From Daphnia carinata (lineage: Eukaryota; Arthropoda; Branchiopoda; Diplostraca; Daphniidae): a stretch of 64,000 nt of DNA. The stretch is taken from positions 8,058,971 to 8,122,970 of the forward strand of contig NC_081333.1 of assembly GCF_022539665.2 (NCBI RefSeq). Reading direction: 5' to 3'. The translations under genes were made by a program, and so were the position numbers. Position 1 is the first letter of the stretch. Every line of letters starts with the position of its first letter. Positions 49,224 through 63,300 of the stretch are shown here, piece after piece. The notes under the pieces are model-generated. The model was not told the DNA's origin, searched no databases, and saw only the letters and a program-made list of their open reading frames with translations.

Positions 49224-50608
49224 AGAAAATTCATAACAAACAGGTTTTTACGGGCATTCACCTAAGCTATCATCATAAACCCGTTTTTCTTTCTCCGTAA
49301 AAAAAAAAAAGGCCGTTCATTTGTTTACAGTAAAAAAAAAAAGAGAATAAAAACAGGGAAAAAAAAAAATCTAATAAACCTCAGCGGTAGTAGCTTTTTT
49401 TGCCGGTAAAGACGACCTGCTCGACTTTGGTTGATTCGCTTTCTATTCTTTCATTCTTTTGTTGATGTCGCTGTCTTAAAAAAATAATAATATGCATGTC
49501 GTACGGGCACAACAAAAGCGGACAAAGTTCCGCAAAAGAAGGTGTTGAACACCAAGTAAAAGAGAGAAAAAAAAAAAAAAAGGTTGAAGACTCAAGATCG
49601 AACTGTCGGTACCCGACAAAATCAAAAGAACAAATTAGATCGTTTCCGTCATGATGAGCTTACCGGTTATTATCGCGCTGTACATTCGACAAACGTTGAA
49701 GAGTGAAACTCTTGTTGGCCAAACTTTCTTTGGCTGCCGTTTGAGTGTTGCTAGTGGCTGACCTTTGAAGCGTCCACATTTTCCAGTCGATTACAAAATT
49801 CTGAACTGTTGAACTGTTTTAACTTCCAAAACGAAAACGACGAAGCCTCGAATTGTTTTTGCGCGCAAAAAAAAAATAAAACGCGAAATTATTCACAACA
49901 CAGCACACGACGTCTTAAGGACTGTGTCAAACAGGGCGGTGCTGGGAGGGGAGTAGGTGGAGGGTGGTGGTAGCAAAAACCCAAAAAAGATCCGAAGAAC
50001 GATACGACGAGAGGTCTTTAGCGAGGCACAGTCGGAATTTGAATGCGCTTTCCAAGCTGGCTGTTGTGCCGTTGTAGTCTATGTTTGCTCTGTGATCGTC
50101 GTCGGGCGCGCACGCCGAAACAATCCCGCGTGAAGCGGTTACGGAAACAAAAAAGAAAAAAAAAAAAAAAAAAAGGCAAAACCTAGGGGAATGAGGCGGC
50201 CGTTTCAACCCAATGAGTTTCCCCAAGGTAGGCAAGAGATCTCTATGAAAGAAAAAAAAAACCCATTGTTTTCTTATTTCTATGTCTGTACGTTAGGCTG
50301 TCGATTCGCCTCTTTTTCTCTTCCACGAATCGTAATGGCATACATAAAAAAAAAATGCTACACACATCGACCAACAAGCGGGACCTGAACGAAAAGAGAC
50401 GGGGGCCGAGATCAGGCGACAATCGAACACCACCAACCGCCACCTTCCACATTGGATGCCAAGGCAGTGAGAACCTTCTCACGATTTTTTTTTTCCTCCA
50501 GCCCAATAGCTGCCGTAAAAGAAATTTGAATAGATTTAAACAGGGATTATAGGTCACTTTTTTTCTCCTTTTTTAAATGCCTGGCCACCCGCTGGTATCC
50601 CACCAGCA

Positions 50609-50630
50609 TGTGTGTGTGTGTGTGTGTGTG
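50609..50630 (+). repeat. TG dinucleotide microsatellite
   Basis: Eleven TG units without interruption, the longest GT-type repeat in the window. Confidence 0.9.
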
Positions 50631-53600
50631 TATGAGATATGTACCATATGATGTTAGTTGATTTCTAAGACGAACAAGACGAGTGTGTGAACATTTTCTA
50701 TCGGACTGAAAATGTTGGGCGAAGGATAGGGAAAAAGAGAAAATGCTCGATGAGTCAGTTGCAAATTAAAATAAACAAAAGCAAAATATTAGGCAGCAAA
50801 AAAAACAAACAAAAAAAAAACAAAAAAGAAAAAAAGAAAGATGATGAAAATTGCCTCTTTTTTTTTTTTTTTGGATTACCCCTTTCTTTTCTTTACGCAT
50901 GGAAGTTGGCTACTTTTACTGTCATGTTTTTGCAGAACCATTTATTTCTCTTGTTGCCTCTCTCTCTCTTCTTTATTTTTCCAGTCGACTGGTCATGTCC
51001 GTGAGCATTGCGTGATTGCTGTCACGGCTGGACCTTCTTTTTTGCCGCTCCTTTAGTGAAATGTCTTTCTCTATTCGTGTCTTTCCAATTGCCGACCATC
51101 GAAGCAAACCGTACAAGACATCGTCATCAGCCTAATATCTTGGACGATGCATCACATACAAAAAAGAAAAATACTCGGATTGTATCTTGATTTGCGTAAA
51201 CAAATTAAAAAGCCAATGTCTTCATTAAAATATGCAAGAGCTCGCGCGTGCCACGACTCATGCTTTTCGTTAAAGGATTCTGGTGTTTATGTCATTCGGA
51301 TGCGTGCGGTATTGTCTAGCGTGGGAGGGTATAGTAGTACGTGCCACGAACGCTTTAAAAGCCTTTGCACACTTTCGTTCTTTACAAAAAAAAAAAAAAA
51401 AAAAATTGCTGATTTCTTTACTGTTAGTTTTTTTTCTGTCCGAAGGAAACACAAAACAAAAAAAAAAAAAAAAAAAAAAAAAAGAAATAGAGAAAAGTTT
51501 TGGCATCGACTGGACGGGCACAGCGAGCGAACGCGACGTGAGATCTCGACAGGGTGCAACCGGTCCAGCCTTTCGGATAAAGACGACACCCTTGTTCCAC
51601 CGTGTGCCTCATGCGCGTTCGTACGGAGCAATAAGAAGGTACCACCATCACACTATGGATGTCTGATCATCTTCACAAGTCACGCAAAAGAGAAAGACGG
51701 AAAAAAAAAAATAAATAAAATAAAAAATACGTTTGAGATTGTGTTGGTTTTTTCCAGACCGAAACAAAATAAATAAAGAAATAAATGAGAGAAACTCAAT
51801 TACAATATATTCCTTTTCCCTCTTTTTTTTTTTGTGTTTTGAAAAAGTCACGGGGCGTGGAGTCGTCGCTGTTTCGTAGCACATCGTAAACTACCACCGG
51901 TGCTTTGCAGCTGTGCCGGAAATCTATGGCTTTTTTTTTTCCCTTTTAGATAATTGATGTGAGAAGCCACCATTAAAAAAAAAAAAGAGATAATGGCAAG
52001 AGAAAAAAAAAAGAATGAAATACAAACAATTAAAAAAAATGCGGGGGACGGAGAGACGCGCGCGTCTTATAACGTCAGGAATGGCGTTTGGGTTCCAAAA
52101 GTTCAATCCCCCAAATGAAATATTAAAAAAAAAAAAAAAAAAAAAGTAATAAAACAGAACTATTCGGTGCCGTAACTTTCCAATGGAATAATGTCAAAAT
52201 TGCACAAAGTTAGAAGTAACAAAACGCCCGTCTTTTTGTCTGAATCTTGAAAATGCATCAAAGAGAGCGGATGTTTAAAAAATTTTAAATATGGAAAAAA
52301 ATAAATAAATAAAAGTTTTAACAAGAAAGCGGTTTGACACGAGGGAAAATGCAACGCAGGATTTTGGCGAAACCCATCAGAAAAAAAAGAGGCAAACAAA
52401 AAAATCACGGCAAGTGGATCTCGACGTATTTCAGACCGGTCGTTCGCATCGTAAAAATAAGCAAAACGCGGCAGGACAAGGAAATATTTTTCCGAGTCTT
52501 TTTGTTGGTTCCCCTGCTTCGGTTAACAACGGGGGGGAGAGTGGAGAAACTCGGACAGAATCTACTTGACGGCTAGCAAAAAAAAAAAAAAAGGTCTTGA
52601 TGGCTAAAGGATCAGACTCAATGGTTGAGATCAATTACAACAACACCAGAGAAAGTTTGTTCGAGATTGAACGGTAATTTTTCCCTTTCATTTCTTGACG
52701 AAAGTGAAAACTTTAAGTAAGGCGATCATTCTTGTTGTTGCACATGTAAGCAAAATACGGGCCGTTTAGCGAAACACAAGTAACAGATCAACGAATGCAT
52801 GAAGGGCATCGTGATGAAATGCGCTATCCCTTTTTTTATTATTTTTTTTTTTTCCAAGAGAAAAGCAAACGCACTAGAAAAGGAAAAGAAGCGGGGAAAA
52901 TTGATGCGATAGTCCATCTTAGTTATGGGGTTTACCCGCTACTCATTTTTTGACGTCCCCGGCCCGTCACAGCTATTTATGTATCCAAATCATGAATTAT
53001 CGATTGCCTGTCCAAGTCAATTTACAAAAAAGAGAATCAAAAAATGTTTTGAAGCCCAAAACATTTCATTCTGTTCAAAGCCGGTACATTTTTTTCGAGC
53101 TGATAAAATCCATTTAAAGGGACTGATAATCCCGCTTTTCAATACAAAATCATATGCATGGAAAAGAAAAATACCTTCATACCCCGCCCGACACAAAATC
53201 TCATTCGTCAGCCGGTAGAAATTCAGGTCAAAAAATACCTTTTCGTGCCATAGTTACGTGGCTGAAAAATGAAAGAAAAAAAAAAAACGTGTAGACGAGC
53301 CTCGTGTTGTGCCATCGCTTGCCGCCATCATTGACGACCCTCCCCAAGTTATTGTGCCCTCGTGTAATACCAATAACGTTAAAAGACTTAGGGGGTCCGA
53401 GAGCCGCCTTTTATTTCATTCGATTTTATGCTACGTTCTTTATAATATCTAGGGCCAACAAGTTTGATGGCAACGGCAAACAATCTCGACTGTTGTGTCT
53501 TCCCCCCCCCCCCCTTTGTACGCTGATGTGTTTTGCCCTCACCCATTTTTTTTATTGCATTTCATAATATTTTTGATAACAAAAATGTTTGTTCTACGCC

Positions 53601-54386
53601 GCATTTTGTCTCGTGTTTCTCGGTGGTGTTTTTAGAAATTATTATTACCATTATGTTGTTTTTGTTTGTTTTTTTTTCAAGAAAAAAAAAATACAAAAAC
53701 AAATAATAGTAAAATTAAATGCCCGGCCACTTGCTGATATTATACGTCGCCCTCCTAACTTTTCCTTTCACATTTTGTATTCGTTTCATTGCCGGGCAAG
53801 CCACCCGACCAACTCTATCTTGATGAAAGAAAGTTGCTCTGACAAACGATTATTATTTCATCAAGTGCTCTTTGTGTGTGCTTTCGTTTCCATACAAAAT
53901 GTGATAAAACCGAGAAAGAAAAAAAAAACTAGCGTAAGTTGTCTCGCTGGATAACGACGACGCCGGCGATGACGTCCAAGGACGAGACACCCACACACAT
54001 TTACCCAATTATGAATAGAGATCGAGTTGGTAATCGTTTTAGCCTTTACAAACGCCCCTCCTCCCCCCCCCCCCCGACGACTCTTTATTGCGTGTCTTTC
54101 TTTACCCAATTGCGGTGACGTTTGCGGCATCTGCTTGTAAGCCACTTGTCGTTGCAATAGCCAACCAGCAAAAGTTGTTTGCTCAAGCGAGTCATTGCGC
54201 CACCTTCGAAATGAAACACATGCATGGGAATTTAGTGTTTCTCAAGATCACATCAAAAAGGTAAAGGTCAAACGCTGGAGCGGATGCTGAGTCCTTTTAG
54301 GCAGCACTCCAACAATCAAAGACGATGAAAAGTGAATCTCTTTTTCGAAATAGCTAGCGGCTAGCCAGTCATCGCTCTATTACGCA

Positions 54387-54502
54387 ATGCTGAAACGCGG
54401 CAATTCACGATGGGTCGATCCAATTTCGACACTGAAAGAAATGGGAAAAAAAAAACAGACAAGACGAAGCGAGATGCCGGACTCGCCGGTTCACCGCAAA
54501 AG
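54387..54502 (+). other. Candidate first exon of a plus-strand gene
   Basis: Two ATG frames run open to one strong donor, AAAAG|GTAAGTA at 54502/54503. The ATG at 54410 has a good start context (CACGATGGG) and gives 31 codons, MGRSNFDTERNGKKK... ending SPQK in phase 0. The ATG at 54387 gives 38 codons and ends in phase 2. The stretch is more GC-balanced than its surroundings. No downstream exon is identified with confidence; an acceptor TTCTTTTCTAG at about 55810 would give a frame that stops after about 20 codons. No protein family is recognised. Confidence 0.25.
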
Positions 54503-54835
54503 GTAAGTAAAAAATGGCAGACACGCATCGAATTCTCTCGATAAATTGTGTTACTACGCTCGCGTTGTTTTAAACCGAAAAAAAAAGAGAAAACGGAGTG
54601 AAACCGTCAAACATGGGCTTGGCTATTGTGTGTGTTGATATGATCAAAACTAATATAAAAATAACAATAAAAAAGAATCCATATAAAAATAAGAAGTCAC
54701 GAACGATGGAAATGCCTGGGCTCCCTAACGCAATTTCGCGTCCACACAAGTGAATACGCATGTTCCTATTTCCCTCCTCTACAATTCGTGTTTTTTTGAC
54801 AAGTAAATTGGACGCGGTCATATAACTAAAAGCAT

Positions 54836-54836
<1 letters not shown>

Positions 54837-54868
<32 letters not shown>
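54837..54868 (+). repeat. Poly(A) tract, 32 A
   Basis: An uninterrupted run of 32 A. No retrotransposon body is seen beside it. Confidence 0.9.
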
Positions 54869-54870
<2 letters not shown>

Positions 54871-55942
54871 GAAAAAAAAGGATAGAAGATAGGCATAACT
54901 TTCTTTCATAGGGTAGATATCCGTTTTACTATGTGATTGTTGTTTCAAAGAAAAAGGAAAAAAAAAAAAAGAACCACGATTAAATGGAGTGACATAAAAG
55001 AGACGAACGACCGGCCATTATTGAGCTGTTTACCGCATCGAACCAACAGTTTTTCGTAAAAGAAAAAAAAAAAAAAAATATGGAAACGATTTGTTTGGGT
55101 TGACGAGTTGAAGCAAAAAAAAAAGAGAGAACAGTTACCTCAACCACCCTCCGCAACGAGGCGTGCTTCTGCTTTGGGCAAGGCCAAGTGAAGACCGGCC
55201 CAAACAGGACAACAAATTTCAAAAGAAAAACGTGTATGACCCGAGTAGGGTAACAAACACGACGTAAATAATATAACGGCAGCATGTGTAATTCAAAAGG
55301 AAAAAAAAAAAAAAAAAAAAAAAATCCTCTAGAAAAGAAAGAAAAGGGAACAGCCGACTGAGCTAAATCACACAATCAATCAGCATCCATAATTCTTTCT
55401 TTTTGGGGTTTGTTGTTTCCCATAAGGAATACAAAGACGGGTTGTTGTATCAAAAGCTTCCAACTAGTGCTTTAAAGACCTACATTCCTGGACGACCAGG
55501 CCTGGCCTGGCCAGATTTTTTTTTTTTTTTTTCGTTTGCTGGGAAAACATTCCATTTATGATTCCGCTTTAAACTGGCCTGATTCCCGTTGACAACAAGC
55601 TACTGGCTAGTCGGTCACACGGAAAAAAAAGGAGTAATTAAAAAATTGCTTTATCAGTAAAAGAAGAATAAGGAGAGAAACCAAAACTAATGAACCGCTC
55701 CCTTTGTGTAAAGTACAACCAACGAAACGAAGGACGTGCCGATTGTCAAGCGTGTGCTCACGCACGCGCTCTCTCTTTTTTTTTCGGTCGCATCGTTCGT
55801 TCTTTTCTAGGTTCTCTCCCAGGACTCTTGCAATGACAAAAGTAATGTTTCCAACCCGCTCCCCAAGATTTAGTCTCTTTCCCCTTGGTTATTGTTTCGA
55901 GCCAGTTGTCAAGGTCCGGCCACTAGTGGCTAGATCCGGACA

Positions 55943-55960
55943 GTGTGTGTGTGTGTGTGT
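55943..55960 (+). repeat. GT dinucleotide microsatellite
   Basis: Nine GT units, 28 bases before the T30 run. Confidence 0.85.
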
Positions 55961-55985
55961 ATCCCGTCCGCACACACCGTCATCT

Positions 55986-55987
<2 letters not shown>

Positions 55988-56017
<30 letters not shown>
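55988..56017 (+). repeat. Poly(T) tract, 30 T
   Basis: An uninterrupted run of 30 T. Confidence 0.9.
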
Positions 56018-56018
<1 letters not shown>

Positions 56019-56610
56019 ATGGAGTGGGATTTAGAAAAGAAAAAAAAAATGGGTGTCATCTACGCTCTCTGCTTTTCTTCTCACCGCCAATCAGCAGCTA
56101 TAAAGCTGTACGGCCGCTATGTTCGTCAGTGCTGCTGCAGTCAACTGGAACCAACAAGGCGATGCAACAGCAGCGAACTCAAAAAAAAAAAAATAAAAAA
56201 TAGCAACAACGAAAACCATTTCTTTGATTATTCCAACGCTTTAGTAGATCAAGAGCAACCGACTCTTTTGTCATTTTTGCTTTTATGTGCGGCTGTTGTA
56301 AAAAAAAAACAAGAAAAAAACAAACCAAGGCTGCTGGACTACTAGGTCCAACCGTTACGTGGCACTGGCCAAGTAGATGGTTACAATAGAACAGCAAGCT
56401 TCACACAGTAAAAAAAAAATCCAAATAAATAAACTCGTGGAAATATGAAACAAAAGAGAGAGAAAAAAACATCCAAATAAACTGATTCACGCACGCGAAA
56501 TGAAGTCGATAAAACGCGTATAGACTGGATGGACTAAAAAAGAATAATAACCCACCTACTTTTTTTTTTCACTTAAATGGGTGTGGGCAAAGGAATGCGG
56601 TCGAAAAATA

Positions 56611-56632
56611 ACGAACGAACGAACGAACGAAC
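56611..56632 (+). repeat. ACGA tetranucleotide microsatellite
   Basis: Five and a half ACGA units. A CpG-containing tetranucleotide repeat is unusual among the A/T-based repeats around it. Confidence 0.85.
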
Positions 56633-59600
56633 AACAAAAAAACTATTACGTAAATAGCAGAGTCGATCATGTTACTTTTTAAAATTACCGCCCTGGTCGC
56701 TTCGCTGTCTGGGTATCGTGAGAAAAAAACGTGTCACGACGCGACGCTTTGGCGGGCGCCCACTTTCACGAAGTCTGATCATTTCAACGTTTGGTCGCTT
56801 CGTACGATTGTTCCTATAGGCAACAAATATACGACCCTGTCAACGGTCGTATTCAGAAAAAAAAAAGAAGAAGAATAAGAAAAAGGGGTTCATCCTCAAG
56901 TTCAAGGCTGCCCTTTTTTTTCTGGTAATAGTATGGCTCTTTTTTTTTTTCTTTGACCGTAAGCCCATAGAAATCTGTACGGGGTTAATTACGCCGGCCA
57001 TTCATATACATCTATCTTTTGTCGGCCTCTTACCACATCCATACAATTTTTTTTTTTTTTCCTCTATAAAGTACAATAAAGAAACTGCTCAGGCCGCCCG
57101 AACCTATATAGCAAGATAGTCATCTTTACATAAGAGAAACGAGACAAAAAAAAAAATGAAAAGAAAGAAAACTCACGAAGAGACTTTGTTCTTCCCTTTT
57201 CGCTCTCATGAAAAACCATCGCTTCTATTATTTTATGATAGCAAAGACCTCCTCAAGACAATATACATATGGGATTAGCCAGTTTTTTTTTTTTTTTCCC
57301 TTCCCCCCTCCAGTAGGACGGAGCGTGAAAATGGAGAGTGGAAATGGCGCCAAAGCATTCAAATTTTAACCTGTTGGGTCGTCGGGGTCAGTGGGCTCAA
57401 CGCACGTAGGCCTCATCAGTCCACCATTTTCATTAAGGAATTTTTCATGTCTTTCCATGCTTCTATTTGAATATTTTAGAAACGGCTGTAACTTACCGAG
57501 AGCGTGCGCTCTCAAAGAATCTCTTGAAAACGAAACATTTCGATATTCTCTTTTAAGGAGATATAAAAAAAAGGGCTGTTTTCCTCGTCTTTTTATTTAA
57601 ATTTCGTATTCTTTCGTCATAATAAATGTCTAGCTTCTTCTCTGTGAACCCTCCCCGTTTGATTCTCTTGACAGATAAATTTGGACACGAGAAGGAGGAA
57701 GAAAAGAGAGAGAGAAACGACGATCTAGAAAATAAAAGAGGAAGCTCGCAGGTGCTGCGACTGGACCCTGCTGGACAGGAAGGCGAGCGTGGGCCGAATA
57801 ACTCATTGCTCCCCTCCCGTTCTCCCATTCGACCATCGGTAGAAGGCACACAAATCTTGACAGCTGTTTCTCTCTTCTTCTTTCTGTTAGTGTAGATATC
57901 CTTTCCTTTTAAAAACAATTTTCCAAGAGTCCAGTTAAAGAGCTGTTTGCCGAGAAGTTGATTTCGAAATACCATCGTCACGCTGATTCACGCTCTGATT
58001 CCCAACTGCTACAGAACAACTCCGAAAAAAAAACAACAAAAATCTTTCATCCCGCGCGCTACAGTCCCCCAAGCAAGTGGCCACGATGCTTGTCACGTAA
58101 AACGCGCTGTTTTGTCAATTCATCGGCACAATGTCACGACATTTGGCTTTTGTTCCTCTACGGTCAATCGCCTCGCCAACGTTCAAAATGAGATGAGCTG
58201 GAGGGAGCGGTTGGATAGTCAAAGTTTGTAAAAAGAAAAATTTGTGCTGGCAAAAGAAAGAAGAAAATGACCCCAACAATTCAACGGTCAACCAAAATTC
58301 GTAAAAAAAAAAAATGGCAATCCTTGAAGAGAAGTTAAACAAACAGCAGAGAAATCAGGAGTGGAGGGTACGAGTCACGATTTGAAAATGGGTGACGACA
58401 TGACGCATTTTGTTCGTACGTTACGCCAGTCCAGTACAACGCACTCTGAAGATGGGGTGGCTGCTGATCTGATAGGAGTGGCACGAGATGTCGAGTGGTG
58501 GGAGGGCGTAATATTCAAATAAGAGAAAAAAAGGGAAATGCTACGGTAAGGTGGAGGAGTTGACAGGTGAAAATTGTTCAGGAGTCAGGCCGTTTGAGCA
58601 ACAGTATTGTCTATCACTCTTCGGCGAGAAAGTTGAGGAGTGGCTTCATCGTATAGCAGTATTGGCCACAAAAAGTACTGCTATACCGTACGAACCGACC
58701 ACATAGTGTTTTCGTGGGTAGACGTCACTCAAGACAGTAACGGAAACTGATGGCTCCTTCAGCCCATTCTTTACTTTTCTTTAACTTTTTTTTTTTTCTT
58801 TTTAATTTGAACGAAGAAAAATGCACATGGTTTTTCTTTTACGTCAGCCGTATCAGCTCCGTATTAAAATATCGTAACGATAAATTTCAACTGCAACGTC
58901 CATTTTTCTTTTCTTTTTTTTTATTTTTGACCCATTTTTTTCAGGTGCACAACTGCCACGCCGAGAGAGAAAATTTGATACGGCAGCGATCACGATATAT
59001 GACAACCTTGACCCATTTTTTGCACGTGAATCCAATTCGATTGAAACAGAACTATTACATTAAACAAAAAGCAGAGAAATATCGAAAAGACAAGCCCATT
59101 ATTCGTTGTTCTCTAGAGTGTACAAGCATTTAAATAATTCCACCCACTCATTCTTTTTTTTTCTTCGGAATCACCATTCTCTATTTTCTCTCTCTCTCAC
59201 GAAAACGAAAGGGGAATTCGAAAAAAGAAAAGAAAAAAAAATTAAAACATAACTATCCCTCCGTTTTAACCTTGATAACAAAAGAGAGGGGCTCACAAAA
59301 GAGTTCGTGCTGGAACTACTGTCAACTGACTTTTCAAGATATAGAGTTAATGTGAAGCTAAACGTGTTGGTTATTTCCCTCCATTCCCCCTGTGTTTCTT
59401 TTTATTCTTTTTTCTTCTTTAGACAAAGATGTAGAAACATCTTATAGCCTTCGTCGTCGTAGACAAACAAAAATCAAAACAAGCTCAACTTGTAGAATAG
59501 TTTAGAAGGGGGGGCTTCGAGTAGAAGATTGCGGTTAAAGACGGTAATAAATAGTCTGGACAACACGACCAGAGATTTTCTAAATAGGAAAACATACACA

Positions 59601-60363
59601 GTATGTGCATACAATATAGCAGTAGGCATATAATGCAGTATGCAGTGGAATCCTCCCCCCCAAAAAAAAGAAAAGAAGGCGCCACCATCCAACCCCCCCA
59701 AAAAAAGACGAGAGAGACAAGAGGGGGGATAAGGGGGCTCCGAGATTGTAGGTCTCGATATGTATAATCAATTCTACTTTTTCTTCCTCCTCCTTTACAG
59801 GTAACCTGTTGCATAGCATTAGAGGGGGAGAAAGGATGGGGGGCTCAGGTGGCGACGACGGCTGAACCTGTTCCTAAAGACACAAATATTAAAACAAAAA
59901 CTCTTAGGGGAAACGAGCAGCAGGTGAAGCAACCGGTAGTAGTTTGAACTTCAGCACGCCCGCAGAGTTCATTGATCCAAACCCAGCTAGCGTCCTTGCC
60001 GACTTCTTTCTTTTTTTAAATAAAAAAGGTCAAATAGCTCTTAACACGAGGGAGAAAAGGGGAGAGAGGGCAACATGTTTAAGTTTCTCTAAATACCTAG
60101 TCTCGCTGCTTCTTGATATTAAAAAAAAAAAAAACATTTTTTTGTGTGTCCGGGGAGGGAGTTTTGTAACATCGTTTCACCTGTCTCTTCGGTTGAAAGT
60201 AAAAGTAGCCATCGAAAAGAAAGGAAAAATTTAAAAAGGGAAATTGTAAACGAATTTTTTTCTAGTTTGAACTTCATCATCTTTCGTGAGCAGAAACTAT
60301 TCAATAAAACCAATATTTTGAAAACCGTCAAACTATTTTCGTGGTTTGTTTCGTTCGGTTTAC

Positions 60364-60390
60364 AAAAAAAAAAAAAAAAAAAAAAAAAAA
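60364..60390 (+). repeat. Poly(A) tract, 27 A
   Basis: An uninterrupted run of 27 A. Confidence 0.9.
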
Positions 60391-63300
60391 GGAAAAAGAT
60401 AAATTGGAGTCTGATGATGCTCAAACACGATTCGTAGACGCCCCAGACACACCCCAAACTCGACGCTCGTTTAAACGAATATGTGAAACAATGCAATAGT
60501 TAATGTTTTTCACGAATTCTGGGGTTAGTGATTAGAGACTCTTCTTCCTAATTGGTGTTGCTCAAGCACCACTCTTTTTGTTGTTTGCATCTGATCATTT
60601 CCCTTTTTTCTTTGAATTTACTTTTTTTGTTTTCCTCCTTTTAATTACATTCCTCCGTCAGAGACGTACAGAGCGTGGGGGGAAGGCCTTCGCCGACATT
60701 ACGGGGTAAAAACGAGTGGGGTGGTCGAAGGGTCGTCACTCTCTCTCTCTCCTTGTGTAATACCTTTTAGCCGCCTGTTGCGCGTACCAAGACAAATAAA
60801 TTTATTGCAAATGCGGCCAGGTTCCACTGAACGGCTTTTTGTGTCGGAACAATAAAAGTTGAACAAAAAACGATAAACCTAAAATACGAAAAAAAAAAAA
60901 ATTACATCCCTACTGTACCCATTTCGTGTACTGCTACCTATGCGGTTAGCAGTTTCTCAATCAACGGGGCGAAAAATGCCTTTTTTGTTTTTAATGTGCA
61001 ACATCAAGGGATGTAATGGACAGGTACAGCCAGTAAAAGAAAATTAGGAAATGAATCAAGTACCCTCTTCCCTTGATTGAAATTTGATGAAGAGGCGAAA
61101 GCCATCATTTTCTCTTTCCTTCTCTCACAATATCCCATTTTTACGTGTTAAGTCATCTGTTCGTTATAAATTTAAGGAAGAATCTTTTTTCGGCCATACG
61201 TGCTGATACACGGACAGAGAAAGGACGCGAGAAAGAGAGAGTGGATGTGTGTTTGGTATCGCTGGTGTCCGCCGTGGCGCGATACTAAATCTTTAAACAC
61301 AGAGAGGAAAAGGCCAACAGAAATAATAATAATCCCAAAGTCCGTAGCAATTTACGAGCCGCTTCCTTGCCATCAACTCTACGGCTGTTCAGTTACAAAC
61401 ACAACGTACAGCGTTGCGATTAATATCATACGCAAGCCCACAAAAGGAACACAGCAACTGTATGCCACCAGGAAGAAAAGCCGAAACATTTGATTTGCGC
61501 GGGAGAGTTAAAACAGAAAGAAAAAAGGACGCAGGTGAATTTTTAATATGTTTTCGTATGGACGGTAAAAAGGAAAAGTAATGGGAGTGATGAAATAAAT
61601 CACAAATTCATCCGAGTGGATTAAGTGGGATTCGTTCAAACGGAAATCTTAAGGGTCACTCGGTACGCCCCGAGATATCGTACTTTCTCTCTTTCATTAA
61701 ATCCCCCCCCCCATGTTTTTCTCTTTTCTACCATTATCAAAAGCAGCTCTTACCCTATATGTACCTGTAATGGCTATGCTGTATCACTTGCATTTTTTTT
61801 CCACTTGTTTTGATACATCGCGCCATGGGAGAGAGTCCTCATTTTGGAAAAAAAAATGGCGATTTCAAGCTCTGCTAGAATTCTCGTGAATTCTGCCCTT
61901 TAACATCCAAATGAAAACGAAAACCGCGCGCGTTCTATTCAACAAGCACAAAAGCGTGGGCGTGGCCGGTTTTGTTCCGGGTATTTCTTTAATTTCCATG
62001 CAAAGCAAAAATCTAGCTATCAACTCTACCAATTGGGTTTATCTGATGAAATGAAGGTCGTTCTCAAAAGCCGATCACTGTTTCAACAGCAAACATTAAA
62101 ATCGTGAAAAGAAACCAAACACGAAAAAACGAAACGTCAATGCAATTCCTTTTGTTTTTATATTTTAATTCTCGTTCGTACCAAGGACGCTGTCGACATG
62201 TCGGACACGAAGACCACGAAACAGCCAAGTAAGGAATGCGGATCGCCCAGCGTGATTAGACCCCTCCCAATTTTGTTGCCATTTCGGTCTCGATTGCCAC
62301 AGAGCACAGGGAATTTGGAGGGGTTATTGCTGAGTACTACTCAATTTGAATAACACGCATTCAATTTTTTTTTTTTTTTTTGAAAAAGCTCAAAGGATTT
62401 TTCACGCTAGGAGAAGTCGTCGGAAAGCCACGAAGTCTTGTTACGTGTCAATGGCAGCAAAAAGATAAACTCAAAAAAAAAAATGCGCAATTCAGCCGCA
62501 AAATGAGAGAAATGACAAGGGCGCGGTAGTGAAACACGACTTTAAAAAAAACACACATACACACAAGGAAGAAATGAAGCAAAATAAAAGCCTTTTTGTT
62601 CTAATCTCGATTTGTACAAAACCGCGTAACACGGAACATCCATCACAGTTGTGTAATGGCTCTCTATGAAAAGAAAATGAACTAACAGGAGGGATAAAAT
62701 AAAATGGCCTTTAATGTTTACCATTTAACAAGTGGAATCGGATCCGGTATGTGTATGTGTGTAAAGTCAAAGTCGGTGAACATACACGGTACAAGTATGT
62801 ACGCAGAGAACCAATTGGGAACGCAACACTTCAGGGTTGGGAAGTGGGCACTCAAAACCGCGTGAACAACGCTAAAAAAGAAAGTAGGCCACAATTGTGC
62901 ACAGACTTTTTTTTTTGCTAGCGAAGGGCGTGAATGTTACTTCGCTTTTTTTTTTTTTTGTTGCCTTCTTCTCTTTAGCTTCTTTTTTTCCCTATGGCGC
63001 AGAATGAATACCACCTTTTTGTCTTATCTAATCTCTTTCCAATTTAGAATCGTTCGGCCGAAGAAAGTTAACGATCCCTATAAATTAAGGACTGCGACGG
63101 GGTCAATGCGATTTCGATAAAGATTTTATCACGCCCCTGTCAAGCAACAACAAAAGTGGTACAAGATGCATTGAAAATGCCAATCAATTGGTTCTCCGTT
63201 AAGTTGGGAGAAAAAATAAAAATAAAAACAGAAAGCCGAAAATAAAAAATCATGGAGAGAAGCAATTGTGGGATGTAACCGATTGATATCGCCAAGTCTG

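Larger units (their letters stand above)
41000..54340. other. Gene-poor DNA, no supported gene
   Basis: Mostly AT-rich with many A and T runs, including A26 at 51458-51483. C runs lie at 42619-42633 and 49142-49159 (C18); an AACA repeat is at 45885-45902, an 8-bp GAAAATAA unit repeated three times at 47584-47607, and TG11 at 50609-50630. Reading frames are short and low-complexity. Frames of 65-100 codons at 42992-43207, 43373-43585 and 52925-53218 have better composition but no recognisable motif and no splice context I can support. Confidence 0.5.
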
